Shown here: positions 51,070-60,737 of the stretch, piece by piece
How positions within the stretch are numbered: the first letter of the stretch is position 1
Layout of the letters: each line of letters begins with the position of its first letter
Origin: Butyricimonas paravirosa
GTDB lineage: Bacteria; Bacteroidota; Bacteroidia; Bacteroidales; Marinifilaceae
Direction: 5' to 3'
Assembly (NCBI RefSeq): GCF_032878955.1
Contig: NZ_CP043839.1
Span: 2,728,001 to 2,792,000, forward strand
DNA length: 64,000 nucleotides
The notes under the pieces: generated by a model
Told to the model about the DNA's origin: nothing
Seen by the model: only the letters and a program-made list of their open reading frames with translations
Databases searched by the model: none
Program-made: the position numbers and the translations under genes

Positions 51070-52161
51070 CTATTTCTTCTTTTTCAGCATCTCGTCGATC
51101 TTCTTCTCCAAGTCTTTGCCCCGGAGATTTTTAGCCACAATACGGTTTTCGTCATCGAGGATAAAGGTGCAGGGAATTCCCTTCACGCTATACGCAGTAG
51201 CAATCTCAGATTGTCCGCCTTTCAAGTCGGACACGTTTTTCCAATCGCTGCCATCCTGACCGATTGCCGACAACCAAGCCTGCCTGTTATCATCAATGGA
51301 AACACTGATGATCTCCAACCCTTTCGGGCGATAACGCTTATAGATTTTTATCAGGTTCACGTTCTCCGCCCGGCAGGGACCACACCAAGAAGCCCAAAAG
51401 TCAACGACTTTCACTTTGGCTTTCGTCTCGTGCAGAGAAAGCACACCGCCATCCGCCAACGGGGCGCTGAAGTTGGGAGCGATTTCCCCCACAGCGACTT
51501 TTTTCATCATTTCCAGATCAGCTGCAATCTGTTTACCGTAGGAAGTTGCTTTCGCCTTTTCACTCAGAGCATCGTAACGTTCGGCTAATTTCACCTCGTC
51601 CAGACTCTGCGGCAACTTCGAAGCGATTACAAATGCAGACACGGGAGAGTCGTTATGCTTCTTTATTAAGGCCAACTCGTCAGCCTCGACTTTCACCGCT
51701 ATTTTCTTAAACTCCTGTTGCAATCTCTGTAATTGAGGGGGATTTGCCCGGGCTTGCATATCCAACTGTTGTTGGCTTTGTTGCAGGTACTTGTCCAAAT
51801 CATAAAATTCCTTCCATACTTTCTGCGCCTCCCCATCGCTCTCCACGATCAATTCGTTTGCGCCCATCGTGATCGTGTAGTTGGCATTTTCCAGCATGAA
51901 AGAAGCCAACACGGCATTCTTTTTTACCGGCATCAGATAAACCAATGTCATCTCAGGCATCCGACCTGTAAATTCGAAAACCCCGTTCGTAACATCAGCT
52001 TCGCTAATATCAATCGTTCCTTTATCCATTTTGACAACCAACAGCAACTTACCATTAACCGTGTTGGCCAAACGTCCCTCAATTTTGTAGCCCTTATCCT
52101 GTGCCATCGTGAAGAGGACACAACCTAACAACATACATACTGTAAATAAAATCCTTTTCAT
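51070..52161 (-). CDS. TlpA-family thioredoxin-like protein with DUF4369 domain
   Basis: This 363-aa protein begins at ATG 52161 (MKRILFTVCMLLGCVLFTMAQ, signal peptide); the frame's earlier GTG at 52170 is not needed. An N-terminal DUF4369 beta domain (~25-115, YKIEGRLANTVNGKLLLVV) is joined by a helical linker to a thioredoxin fold with active site WASWCGPCR (~255-263) and cis-Pro GIPCTF. Such proteins are periplasmic thiol reductases. It follows the TldD-like protease in the SusC/D locus, so it may keep substrates or locus proteins reduced. Confidence 0.9.
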   Translation of the reverse strand: MKRILFTVCMLLGCVLFTMAQDKGYKIEGRLANTVNGKLLLVVKMDKGTIDISEADVTNGVFEFTGRMPEMTLVYLMPVKKNAVLASFMLENANYTITMGANELIVESDGEAQKVWKEFYDLDKYLQQSQQQLDMQARANPPQLQRLQQEFKKIAVKVEADELALIKKHNDSPVSAFVIASKLPQSLDEVKLAERYDALSEKAKATSYGKQIAADLEMMKKVAVGEIAPNFSAPLADGGVLSLHETKAKVKVVDFWASWCGPCRAENVNLIKIYKRYRPKGLEIISVSIDDNRQAWLSAIGQDGSDWKNVSDLKGGQSEIATAYSVKGIPCTFILDDENRIVAKNLRGKDLEKKIDEMLKKKK

Positions 52162-52247
52162 CTTTTTCACTTTTTATTCAAGAGAAGTGGCTGAAAGCCC
52201 GTTCGCCGTGACAAACGGGACTTTCCAGCACTTCCGATATTCATGTT

Positions 52248-55200
52248 CTAATCCCGTTGTCTCGGGAGTTTCAACGCCGGTTCCTTCTCCGTCTTCGGGT
52301 TAGCCTTCTCGATCACCATGCCGTCCACGATCATCCCCGCAGGATAAATCATCGAGGCTGGATAAGCGTTCGGCAAGTAATTCATCACCTCCTCCTTCGA
52401 GGATATGGCAACCAACTTCAACAATTTTGTCAACTCCGGCATGTGGAAACCCGTGGTACGGACACGGGTCTCTTTCCCGTCCTTCAAGTCCACCCGGTAC
52501 ACGACAAGTGCCGACCCGGCAATACCTCTCACGATGTAGGCACAGGATTGCCCGGCCCCTTTCGCCGTCTTGATCAGCAACTTCTTCATCTTCTCGTGAG
52601 CAATGCCCTTCTCCGCCTGCACGTGGATCGTTCCCGTACCCGTCACTAACGTCGGGCTTTGTGGTGACATCATGAAACGAGAACTACCCGTGGTCTCCGG
52701 GGCTTTCAATGCCGGAACACGCCCGTTCAGCATTTTCTTAAACACGCCCTTTTCCACCAACACCATTTCCGCTTCCGGCGTGACACCGTCCCCGTCCATC
52801 TCGTAATAACCGTATAGCGGGGTTCCGTTATATTCCTTCTTGTTCGTGTAGTTCTTCACCGTCAGGCGCTCGTCCATGATCTTCTGGCCGAACTGATCCG
52901 CCAATCCCCGCCCCATAGGCATGAGAGAACGGGCCGCAATCAACCCGCCACGATAAAGCAAGTTATTGGCTAGGATGGTTGCCACGGCACCTCCCTCGAA
53001 CATGATCGGGCCATTGTAATATTCCGCCACGGGAGGAGCCGCTTTCAACTGCATCAATCCCTCGGCAAACGCTTTCACCCGCTCTTTCAACTCCTCCACT
53101 GAAGGAATCTCTGCCGGATTCAACAGGGAAAGAGAGAACGAATCACCCAAGTTCGAACCGTCGTCACCTCGGACTTCGGCTGAAACCATGACACTCACAT
53201 AACCACCCGGCTCTTTCAATTGTACCCCTTCCGTCGTCAGTCGGTACATATCCATCTCCATCCCGTTGATCGCCACGCTGGAATTATAAATCTCCTTGTA
53301 CTCGTTGAACACGGCAGACACCTCGGTCACAAGCCGTTCCAAAACACCCTGATCAATCTTGTAGGCCTCCGGACGCTCTTGTACACGGGTAACCGCCGGG
53401 AGCGGTTGCATATCTGCCAACGCCGCCTCTTCCGAGGGAAGTGGGTTCTGTTGCAGGTAATTCATTTTCTGCGCCATCATACCCAAGGCGTACTTGTACA
53501 TCATATCGGACGATTCCCACAACCCGCGGCGAATCACGTCATAGTCCACCTCTGAGGGTAATTGTATGGGAGCGATCTGTTCCTGATACTGCACGTCACT
53601 GTTTCTCTGGTAATCACCAAGCAACACCTGCGTACCGCCACTCATTTGCCACGGGGACACGTTCGAAAGCATTAACCCTCCCAACGAGGCCGCTATTTGA
53701 AAATGACGATAGCGGGCTATCGTGTACGAGATATAATAAGGTTTCGGCCCGTTAGGAAGAACTAAAGCCGCCTTGTTACGTTCCTGTTCGGAGCGCATCG
53801 CGGCAAAAATAACATCATCCGGATTATTCTCTTTCACCACTTCCGGTTTCGGGGAAGGCAGGATCGGGGCAATATCACGAGCCTGCGCCCGACGTTGCGT
53901 TTCGATCTTGCTCACGAATATCGTGGGAGAAGATGCCGTTACGGGTACCCATCCCGACTCCGCACCGCAAACACCCGTGAAAACGCTGGGCTTGTCTCCG
54001 GCAGCCGCGATATTGGAGAACATGGACAACGGGGTACCGATCAAATCCACACCCCGCACCAACTGGTCCGGCCGACCGTCCACGAACACCCGGTACACTT
54101 CCAAGGGAGTCACGTTGAAGGAGTTCAGACTTCCGCCCTCACCCGTGTACGTGAAACCGCTTGTCACGGTCCGGAAATAGTAACCGTACTCCTTTCCCTG
54201 CTTTTGAGCCTCTGCCACCAACATGGCTCGAAGTTCATCCTCCGTGTAAGGGTGAGTGGTCTCTATGATCAGGTTGGATTGCCGGGAAACAGGGTCTCCC
54301 CCGCCGGAAGTACGACCGTGGCCGTTACTTGACGGGAAACCATCCAGCGGAACCCGACTCATCAAGAACTCTTTCAACACACCATTCACCACGTTATCTA
54401 CCCGGCGAGCTTTCACTCCCTCGTCATCATACACGTAATGACCATACAAATCGGTATCGGCATAGCTTTTCAACAAAGGCGCACAATACACTTGAAATTC
54501 AACAGGCAACACTTGCTCTCCCACCATCTTCTTGAAGGTTTGACCGCCCGATTTCAAGCGATGGCCTTCCAGACGGTGACCAAAGATCTCGTGAAAAAAC
54601 ACCCCACTGGCAGGGCCGGACAGGACGGCGGGACCCGTGTAAGGATCGGCCACCGGGGCATCACGCAACGCCAGCAAGCGTTTGATCATGTCCCGTGCAT
54701 CCGCGATCATCCGATCATTATCCGGTAAGTCATCGGGCGTGTAAGCAAAATAGTCTCTGTTCAAGGGCAGTTCCATCCCGTCAACCGCTTTCAGGGAGGC
54801 CATCAACATCACCCGGGTAGCAATCCGGTTCTGCACCACCACGCTCCCCTCGCTATTCACAAAATAGGTGCGCAATACTTGAAAACTAAAACTGGCTGAT
54901 CCCTCGCTTAACTCGGGGCAAGCCTTGAATACAGCGGAAACCTCGTTCAAACGCTGTTCCCAAGCCCGTTTAATATCCATTTTCTGCCTCCCGGCAGCCA
55001 AGGGAGCCTCGTAGTAATGTTCCACGGGAGCATCAGAGAAACACGGGGCTTTATCCTCGTCCGCCACGCTCACCGTGGCCCGGGTTTTCGCCTGATCGTA
55101 CATATTACGGGCGAACTCGTAACGTTTCAACGTTTCCCGCCAAATCACTTCCCGAATTGCCTCCGTGGCATCATCATCCAAGGGCAAAACAACCCCTCGC

Positions 55201-55550
55201 GCTCCTTGTGCGTTAGGTCCGGCAAACCCTCCTTGCATATTATACTTGAAATTATCCAAATCCGGACTGCCCAACCGGACTTGTGGCACCAACGTCCTCA
55301 TACGATTCTCGTTAGAGGTAGTCACGGCCCCGAATGAACTCACGACCGTTATCGTGCGGTCGTCCATCGCCCGCAAGTTCATGTAATAGGGAACACTTTC
55401 CTGTTTTTTCAGTTGCTCCATGCTATACGCCAGCTCCCGTTTCATCAGTTGCAGGAGACGATCCTCCTGCTCTTGAGCGAAAGCCCCGGAAAAACACAAT
55501 AAGAGTATCCCGCTAAAAAAGAGTTTGGTAAAATGATTGATTTTTAGCAT
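52248..55550 (-). CDS. Secreted tandem TldD/PmbA-type metalloprotease
   Basis: This 1100-aa protein has a signal peptide (SGAFAQ). It contains two TldD/PmbA-like halves. The first (~20-590) carries the zinc motif HEIFGH at 320-325 (HExxxH) and other TldD signatures (DDEGVKARR near ~395, SGGGDPVSR, EGG). The second (~600-1090) keeps the fold landmarks (GPIMFEGGAVATILANNLL; DGDGVTPEAEMVLVEKG) but lacks HExxxH. This mirrors the catalytic TldD plus non-catalytic TldE(PmbA) heterodimer, here joined on one exported chain. It lies in a SusC/D locus with a thioredoxin-like protein, suggesting peptide breakdown in the periplasm. Confidence 0.88.
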   Translation of the reverse strand: MLKINHFTKLFFSGILLLCFSGAFAQEQEDRLLQLMKRELAYSMEQLKKQESVPYYMNLRAMDDRTITVVSSFGAVTTSNENRMRTLVPQVRLGSPDLDNFKYNMQGGFAGPNAQGARGVVLPLDDDATEAIREVIWRETLKRYEFARNMYDQAKTRATVSVADEDKAPCFSDAPVEHYYEAPLAAGRQKMDIKRAWEQRLNEVSAVFKACPELSEGSASFSFQVLRTYFVNSEGSVVVQNRIATRVMLMASLKAVDGMELPLNRDYFAYTPDDLPDNDRMIADARDMIKRLLALRDAPVADPYTGPAVLSGPASGVFFHEIFGHRLEGHRLKSGGQTFKKMVGEQVLPVEFQVYCAPLLKSYADTDLYGHYVYDDEGVKARRVDNVVNGVLKEFLMSRVPLDGFPSSNGHGRTSGGGDPVSRQSNLIIETTHPYTEDELRAMLVAEAQKQGKEYGYYFRTVTSGFTYTGEGGSLNSFNVTPLEVYRVFVDGRPDQLVRGVDLIGTPLSMFSNIAAAGDKPSVFTGVCGAESGWVPVTASSPTIFVSKIETQRRAQARDIAPILPSPKPEVVKENNPDDVIFAAMRSEQERNKAALVLPNGPKPYYISYTIARYRHFQIAASLGGLMLSNVSPWQMSGGTQVLLGDYQRNSDVQYQEQIAPIQLPSEVDYDVIRRGLWESSDMMYKYALGMMAQKMNYLQQNPLPSEEAALADMQPLPAVTRVQERPEAYKIDQGVLERLVTEVSAVFNEYKEIYNSSVAINGMEMDMYRLTTEGVQLKEPGGYVSVMVSAEVRGDDGSNLGDSFSLSLLNPAEIPSVEELKERVKAFAEGLMQLKAAPPVAEYYNGPIMFEGGAVATILANNLLYRGGLIAARSLMPMGRGLADQFGQKIMDERLTVKNYTNKKEYNGTPLYGYYEMDGDGVTPEAEMVLVEKGVFKKMLNGRVPALKAPETTGSSRFMMSPQSPTLVTGTGTIHVQAEKGIAHEKMKKLLIKTAKGAGQSCAYIVRGIAGSALVVYRVDLKDGKETRVRTTGFHMPELTKLLKLVAISSKEEVMNYLPNAYPASMIYPAGMIVDGMVIEKANPKTEKEPALKLPRQRD

Positions 55551-55565
55551 ATCGATCTATTTGTA

Positions 55566-55757
55566 GGGGCCATCCAAAAAGTTCTATCTGTCACGAAACG
55601 AACTCCTCCGGCCTTCGGCCACCTCCTCTATAAACAGAGGAGGAGCTGGTAACTCTTACCAAAGACGGTAAGTAACCCAACTCTCCCTCTGTTTATAGAG
55701 GGAGTACCCCGAAGGGGGGAGGGAGTTAAAAAACAACTTTCCAGACTCCCCCTTTTT
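55566..55757. repeat. MITE-like palindromic element, copy 3
   Basis: It begins GGGGCCATCCAAAAAGTTCT and ends with AACTTTCCAGACTCCCC; the long imperfect arms contain CTCTATAAACAGAGG and CTCTGTTTATAGAGG. It shares AGTACCCCGAAGGGGGGAGG with copy 1. It fills the gap between the TldD-like start and the DUF4998 gene stop, and is thus inside the uptake operon. Confidence 0.7.
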
Positions 55758-55804
55758 AATTACTCATCAAAGTTGCTCAAGCGAGCATATCGAGATACCT
55801 TTCT

Positions 55805-57382
55805 TTATTTCAATTTAAAAAGAACAATATCACCCAAAGAGATCGCACTATTCCCTCCCGGATCCGTTCCGTCCTTCAAAGTAAACTTGATATAACGTAC
55901 CCGCCGGGAACCTTCCGGGAATTTCAATAAGGTAGATTCACCTGAACCCCGTCCCAGTTCATTCGTTTCAAAATAAGTCACGTTCTGCCAGTTACCTCCG
56001 TCCGTGGATACCTGTATGGTAATTTGGGAAGGAACCAAATATTGCGTACGTCTGTCTCCCATCGGGTTAAACAGGGGTTGAGTCACTTTTATCCCGCTAA
56101 TCTCCGCTTCCTCCAACAATTCCATCGACATTTCATAGGTACGGGGTAACGTATTGGACGTCGTTGTCCACGTGGTCTGGTAATTATCATCCAACAAAGC
56201 ATCCAATTTAGCATAAAGGTCCGTAGGCGAACAATTCACCTTAAAACCGTTATCATAAGTTTTCAATGCTTCCGGTTGAATAATCTCCATTTCGGGAAGG
56301 GGTGAAAATCCCTTATAATTCATATAGTCAGTATCATCCACGAGATAAGGACGATTATTCCACTTATTACCGTACCAATCTATTTCCAACCCCAACACAT
56401 CTTGTTCGCTTGCCTTATCCAAAACGGTAAGATTTCTATCTATGTCACTCCGTAACACGGGGACATCATTTTCCGTTGTATTCTGGTACTTCGAGTCCAG
56501 ATAACGATTCTTAGCAAATATCAGTTTTTTCAACTTCGGGCAGTACAGTACATCTTCGAAAGTTTCCAAGTCGTAATCAAATTCCAATTCTGTCACATTT
56601 TCTACAAACGTTTCGAATTCCGCCTCTTGCTCTTTCGAATTGGTAGAGTAACCATAACGCCGCTCAATGGCATTCACGAAACCGGAACTAAAAATCTTCG
56701 TACGACTCAATGCTAACGGGTCAAACTCTATCAAATCCGGACACCCTTCAATTCTTCCTTTCCGAAGTATATAGATCGTGTCCGTCGGATTCATACTCAC
56801 ATCATCAATCGTAATAAAAGAACTGTAACTCGTCTCCTTTTCAAACGTGTAATACTGAGTTTCACCCTGTGTATTTTTGTATTGCAGTTTAATCTCATCG
56901 ATATTCTCATTCCACTGGTCGGAAAAGAAAATCAATTTGTTGTTCAGGAAATACGGTTTCACGACCCCTCTGGTAAATGCCAACATAATCTCATGTTCCC
57001 TCGTGTAAGGACGCCCATAGGTGGTTTCCACCAAAGACTCGTTCCCCGCAGCATCCACGGCACTCACGTCGAAACGATACGTGCCGTTCACCAAGTTTAC
57101 CAACTCATAGGACTCCGCCGTACCGGGGAGTAAAACAGAATCTTTTAAATCTTCACACGACCAGATCATTTTAATCTTATCAACGGTCGCATCCGTGCCG
57201 TTTGTCCATTCCAGAAGCAAACGTTCCCAACCGGGAGTGGCATGAAATTCAGTACATTTTGCCACGTAACGGATTTTTCCGTCTCCGGCATAATCGCTAT
57301 ACGTGTCTTCAAGGCTTTCTCCACACCCCACCAACAACGCTGCTGCCGCAAATAGGTTTATGATATACTTTCTCTTTCTCAT
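55805..57382 (-). CDS. Surface lipoprotein with DUF4998 and F5/8 type C-like C-terminus
   Basis: This 525-aa lipoprotein (lipobox LLVGC, Cys20) has an N-terminal DUF4998 domain (~35-125, YVAKCTEFHATPGWERLLLEW, fibronectin-like) and a C-terminal discoidin-type domain (~385-525, with DDNYQTTWTTTSNTLPRTYE, TIQVSTDGGNWQNVTY, RYIKFTLKDG). Such proteins sit with SusC/D pairs and bind ligand at the surface. It is 3 bp downstream of the DUF4959-type gene in the operon. Confidence 0.82.
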   Translation of the reverse strand: MRKRKYIINLFAAAALLVGCGESLEDTYSDYAGDGKIRYVAKCTEFHATPGWERLLLEWTNGTDATVDKIKMIWSCEDLKDSVLLPGTAESYELVNLVNGTYRFDVSAVDAAGNESLVETTYGRPYTREHEIMLAFTRGVVKPYFLNNKLIFFSDQWNENIDEIKLQYKNTQGETQYYTFEKETSYSSFITIDDVSMNPTDTIYILRKGRIEGCPDLIEFDPLALSRTKIFSSGFVNAIERRYGYSTNSKEQEAEFETFVENVTELEFDYDLETFEDVLYCPKLKKLIFAKNRYLDSKYQNTTENDVPVLRSDIDRNLTVLDKASEQDVLGLEIDWYGNKWNNRPYLVDDTDYMNYKGFSPLPEMEIIQPEALKTYDNGFKVNCSPTDLYAKLDALLDDNYQTTWTTTSNTLPRTYEMSMELLEEAEISGIKVTQPLFNPMGDRRTQYLVPSQITIQVSTDGGNWQNVTYFETNELGRGSGESTLLKFPEGSRRVRYIKFTLKDGTDPGGNSAISLGDIVLFKLK

Positions 57383-57385
57383 AAC

Positions 57386-58732
57386 TTAATTCTTTTTCAC
57401 ATAAACTTCTAGTTCCTGTAACGTAAAATATTCCTGCAGATTACGATTTATATCGTCCGTTTTCGATGTGTCGAACGTGTCGAGCACCAACACCTTCAGG
57501 TAACGATACGTGTTGTTCTCGGGAGGAAACAGAATATCCACGTAAATCGGATCTTTCGTTTCCAGCTCATTCACATCTTTCGGGGCTGAGTAGAAGTCTG
57601 TCGTAAGATATGACCATCTTTCAGTCACGTACTTACGCTCGGGCTTCTGATTCAACTCTCCCAAGTATACCCATCCTTCGTTGTCCGGATCATCGGAAGT
57701 GCTGTTTCCATATACAGCCACCCTGCACGGCACTTTGTCTTCATAAGAACCGACCCACACATTTCCCCATGTTGCAGGATAAACGGCATGATTGGCACGT
57801 ATCGGATAGAGACAATACAAACGAATCCAAGCGGGAGTCTTCTGTTCCCTCATATCAAGAATAATCGGTTTTCCGTAAGAATAAGGACCGGCAAGATAAG
57901 CTCCATAAACTTCCGTCCCTGTACGTGCATCCTTGTCTTCATAAGCAGAGGCGATCAAGCGTTCCAATCCTTTCAACTCCCCATCAAACAGATATTCCAC
58001 TCCAGTCTTAGCCTTATCACTGTCCCTCGACATACCGAAGTCATTAAAGTCACTTGCAGACATCGGCCACTGCTCTGCCCGGAAGGCATCGATGTCCGGG
58101 TAAATTTCCTGTCTTACACGGTAGCCTTGAAAATCCTCCGTACGGACAATAATCGTATTACTCGATCTTTCCTGTTGTTGTATAAAATTAAGAGTATCCC
58201 CCTGCTGAGACAATGGCAAGCTCTGCATTAGGATCGTATCCTCTTTCTGTGTCAACGGATTAATTCCTAAATAAAAGATATGTACCATCCCGGTAACCAC
58301 CGAAGGACTTTTGTAAATCACTTGAAAACCGTTCCACGATGATCTGACGATCAGATCGTCAAAGAAAGACCAAGGCGCACTGTCCAACGTCGTAAACTGG
58401 TAGTCCAATGCCTCCGATTCTTCGTTGTGATGATTGACAAAAGAAATCCGGGCATTTATCCCTTCCAGACCTCGGGTAAACCCATCCAGCAGGAGCGAGT
58501 CTCCGCTATAACCACTGGTTTTTAATACATCCTGTCCCTGCCAGTTTTTATAACGGACATTCACGGCAAAGATATCGCTGTTATTCGGCAATTTATAATA
58601 CATCATCGCCCCTCCGGCTACCGGAGTGAATTTGACCTCCAACCCGTCCGTGGATAATTCGAAAATCGAATCATCGTCCTCACAGGCAAACAAGCCGAAT
58701 ACAAATAATAATAAGAAAATCGTATTTTTCAT
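57386..58732 (-). CDS. Surface lipoprotein, DUF4959/DUF5126/DUF5000 type
   Basis: This 448-aa lipoprotein (LFACEDDD, Cys17 with acidic +2 to +4 residues, the surface-export signal) has an N-terminal DUF4959-like domain (VKFTPVAGGAMMYYKLPNNS), a central beta domain (~125-220) and a C-terminal DUF5000 discoidin-like domain (YLFDGELKGLERLIAS, WIRLYCLYPIRANH, YRYLKVLVL). The family accompanies SusD in Bacteroidota uptake loci. It follows susD by 54 bp; that gap holds a 7-bp-period array. Confidence 0.85.
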   Translation of the reverse strand: MKNTIFLLLFVFGLFACEDDDSIFELSTDGLEVKFTPVAGGAMMYYKLPNNSDIFAVNVRYKNWQGQDVLKTSGYSGDSLLLDGFTRGLEGINARISFVNHHNEESEALDYQFTTLDSAPWSFFDDLIVRSSWNGFQVIYKSPSVVTGMVHIFYLGINPLTQKEDTILMQSLPLSQQGDTLNFIQQQERSSNTIIVRTEDFQGYRVRQEIYPDIDAFRAEQWPMSASDFNDFGMSRDSDKAKTGVEYLFDGELKGLERLIASAYEDKDARTGTEVYGAYLAGPYSYGKPIILDMREQKTPAWIRLYCLYPIRANHAVYPATWGNVWVGSYEDKVPCRVAVYGNSTSDDPDNEGWVYLGELNQKPERKYVTERWSYLTTDFYSAPKDVNELETKDPIYVDILFPPENNTYRYLKVLVLDTFDTSKTDDINRNLQEYFTLQELEVYVKKN

Positions 58733-58750
58733 CGTTCTGTCTTTTTAAAG

Positions 58751-58792
58751 ATTAAAATTTACAATCCATAATCGTAAATCCATCATTTACTT
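58751..58792. repeat. 7-bp-period AT-rich array, 6 units, at the susD 3' end
   Basis: ATTAAAA, TTTACAA, TCCATAA, TCGTAAA, TCCATCA, TTTACTT. It overlaps the susD stop codon at 58787. Confidence 0.7.
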
Positions 58793-60718
58793 ACCACCCC
58801 ATCCCGGATTCTGAACCATACCGGAAATCAGTATTTCTTCTGCATCGAAAGGAGCTAGATAATCCCGCGGGGCAACAAACTTATTACTGCTCCACACGAC
58901 AACCGGCCCGGTTTCATAGTTATAGAATGCCTGGTCCGTCGTCCCGATAACATTCCAACCGTATTGTTTTTCATTCATCGTCTGGTGGGCAATCAACCAG
59001 CGGCGAAGATTCCAATAGCGATGTCCCTCGAAAGCAAATTCTACATTATACTCCTGACGGATAATATCCCGCATGCCGACTTTCGTGGTCACCTTAGTCG
59101 GATTATTGGAATAACTTCCCCAAGCTTCCCTTACGGGCAGAATCCCGGCACGTTCGCGCACCTTGTCAAGCGGGTCGTACACCCGGCTGTCCGGAGCATC
59201 AAGATACTCGTTCCACGCCTCCGCTTGCATAAGATATACTTCGGCAAGGCGAATAATGGCTGCCGTTTCGTTATTTTGCAGGTTATTGGCATATCCTAGA
59301 GTATTAAACCATGAGAATAAATGCTTCTTCAACCAGTATCCGTTAATATTCTGCCATGAATTGCTGACAATGAAATCATATTGCGTACCCCACGGCTCTT
59401 CTCCTTTATGGGCTTTCACAAGCAGGTTGTAGTCTTTATTCGCCGTGTTGGTTCCACGCTGCCAGTACATTCGGTCTCCCGCAATGGAGGCATAGAAACG
59501 AGGTTCGCGACGAAGATGAAGATTCACCACCGCGGTATTCATCGGGATCACCCCTTCATACGCCGGGCTACTTTCGGAACCTAATTTGTAACGATTAGCA
59601 TAGTTCCATGTAATATCAGCATCTATGGGCAATCCGTTTTCCGTGTAGTACATCTCCACCATCTTCATGGAGGGTGAAAGACAACCTAACGCCTGAGAAT
59701 CGTAATTATCCTCATCGCCAATCAAACGCGGCAGAAAATATTTATAATGCGAAGTCGTATATTTCCATTCTAACAGGTACTCATCGTTGTTAAAGCGAGA
59801 AAATGTCATATTCTCGATATCCAACATCGTATTCAACAGTTTGGTACTTTTCCCAGATGCACCCGAGATTAAGGTCAAACCGCCCTCGACACACATTTCC
59901 GCCGCTTTGTCGGCAGCCTCGGCGGCCAATAACCATTTGTTTTTGTCATAAGTGGCGTTAAACAATAACTCTCCGTCTTTATTTTTAAAGTCGGAATAAA
60001 ATGCATTCCCGTTGAAAAGAGGAGAAGCAGCATAAAGCAACGTTTTAGCTTTTAGTGCATACAGCGCTTCGAGGCAGAACGTATGCTCGTAATTGGATAT
60101 TCTCTGACCGCGTTTAGGCACATATTCCATCGCTTCGTCCAGTAAATTAATGATTTCCTTAAAACAGGTATCCACATGCTGGCGAGGTAACTGATAATCT
60201 TTCACCGGTAAATTCACCGGCATATTCTGGGGAATCAGACAAATGGGTCCATAATGGCGTACCAGTTCAAAATAAATATAGGCTTTTATTGCTTTCACAT
60301 CAGCCTTCCACCAATTCCGGTCGTCGTCACTCATATTGTAGGTATGGTCTATGTTCTCAAGAAATATGTTACAATTCCGGATGATAACATACATTTTGTA
60401 CCATATTGAACCGTAAGGATTTTGAGACATCTGAAGACCGTCAGCCACCTTTAACCCATCAAGATGATAGAGAGTCGAAGAATACAATTCCTGACAGGTA
60501 ACAAACTCATCCGCTCCCAAATAAGCAATATTATCCTCAAAACCGGAAAACAACAAATTCAATTGGCCATAAAGCCCTTTCCACCAACTCTCGACTTTCG
60601 TACGTTGTTCAAAAATCGATTCTATCGTTTCAATGTCTTTCTCCGGCACCATATCGAGGTAGTTACACCCGGGGAGCAGAAGAATACCACAAAGTATTGA
60701 TAATAAATATTTTTTCAT
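58787..60718 (-). CDS. SusD/RagB family nutrient-binding outer membrane lipoprotein
   Basis: This 643-aa protein has a lipobox (LLLPGC, Cys18), the SusD start NYLDMVPEKDIET, TPR-like helices (IRNCNIFLENI, AIKAYIYFELVRHYGPI) and the C-terminal EYNVEFAFEGHRYWNLRRW hallmark. It caps the SusC barrel and captures substrate. It is 20 bp downstream of susC. Substrate cannot be read from sequence, but the protease and thioredoxin genes downstream favour a peptide or glycopeptide over a simple glycan. Confidence 0.95.
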   Translation of the reverse strand: MKKYLLSILCGILLLPGCNYLDMVPEKDIETIESIFEQRTKVESWWKGLYGQLNLLFSGFEDNIAYLGADEFVTCQELYSSTLYHLDGLKVADGLQMSQNPYGSIWYKMYVIIRNCNIFLENIDHTYNMSDDDRNWWKADVKAIKAYIYFELVRHYGPICLIPQNMPVNLPVKDYQLPRQHVDTCFKEIINLLDEAMEYVPKRGQRISNYEHTFCLEALYALKAKTLLYAASPLFNGNAFYSDFKNKDGELLFNATYDKNKWLLAAEAADKAAEMCVEGGLTLISGASGKSTKLLNTMLDIENMTFSRFNNDEYLLEWKYTTSHYKYFLPRLIGDEDNYDSQALGCLSPSMKMVEMYYTENGLPIDADITWNYANRYKLGSESSPAYEGVIPMNTAVVNLHLRREPRFYASIAGDRMYWQRGTNTANKDYNLLVKAHKGEEPWGTQYDFIVSNSWQNINGYWLKKHLFSWFNTLGYANNLQNNETAAIIRLAEVYLMQAEAWNEYLDAPDSRVYDPLDKVRERAGILPVREAWGSYSNNPTKVTTKVGMRDIIRQEYNVEFAFEGHRYWNLRRWLIAHQTMNEKQYGWNVIGTTDQAFYNYETGPVVVWSSNKFVAPRDYLAPFDAEEILISGMVQNPGWGGK

Positions 60719-60737
60719 TGTTATATATAGGTTTAAA

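Noticed and set aside
52194..52222. Hairpin between the TldD-like and TlpA-like genes
   Set aside because: Stem imperfect and no T-tract; operon continuity is more likely.
53773..54738. Several plus-strand ORFs of 60-145 aa opposite the TldD-like gene
   Set aside because: Antisense shadows of a GC-richer coding region with strong conserved minus-strand motifs.
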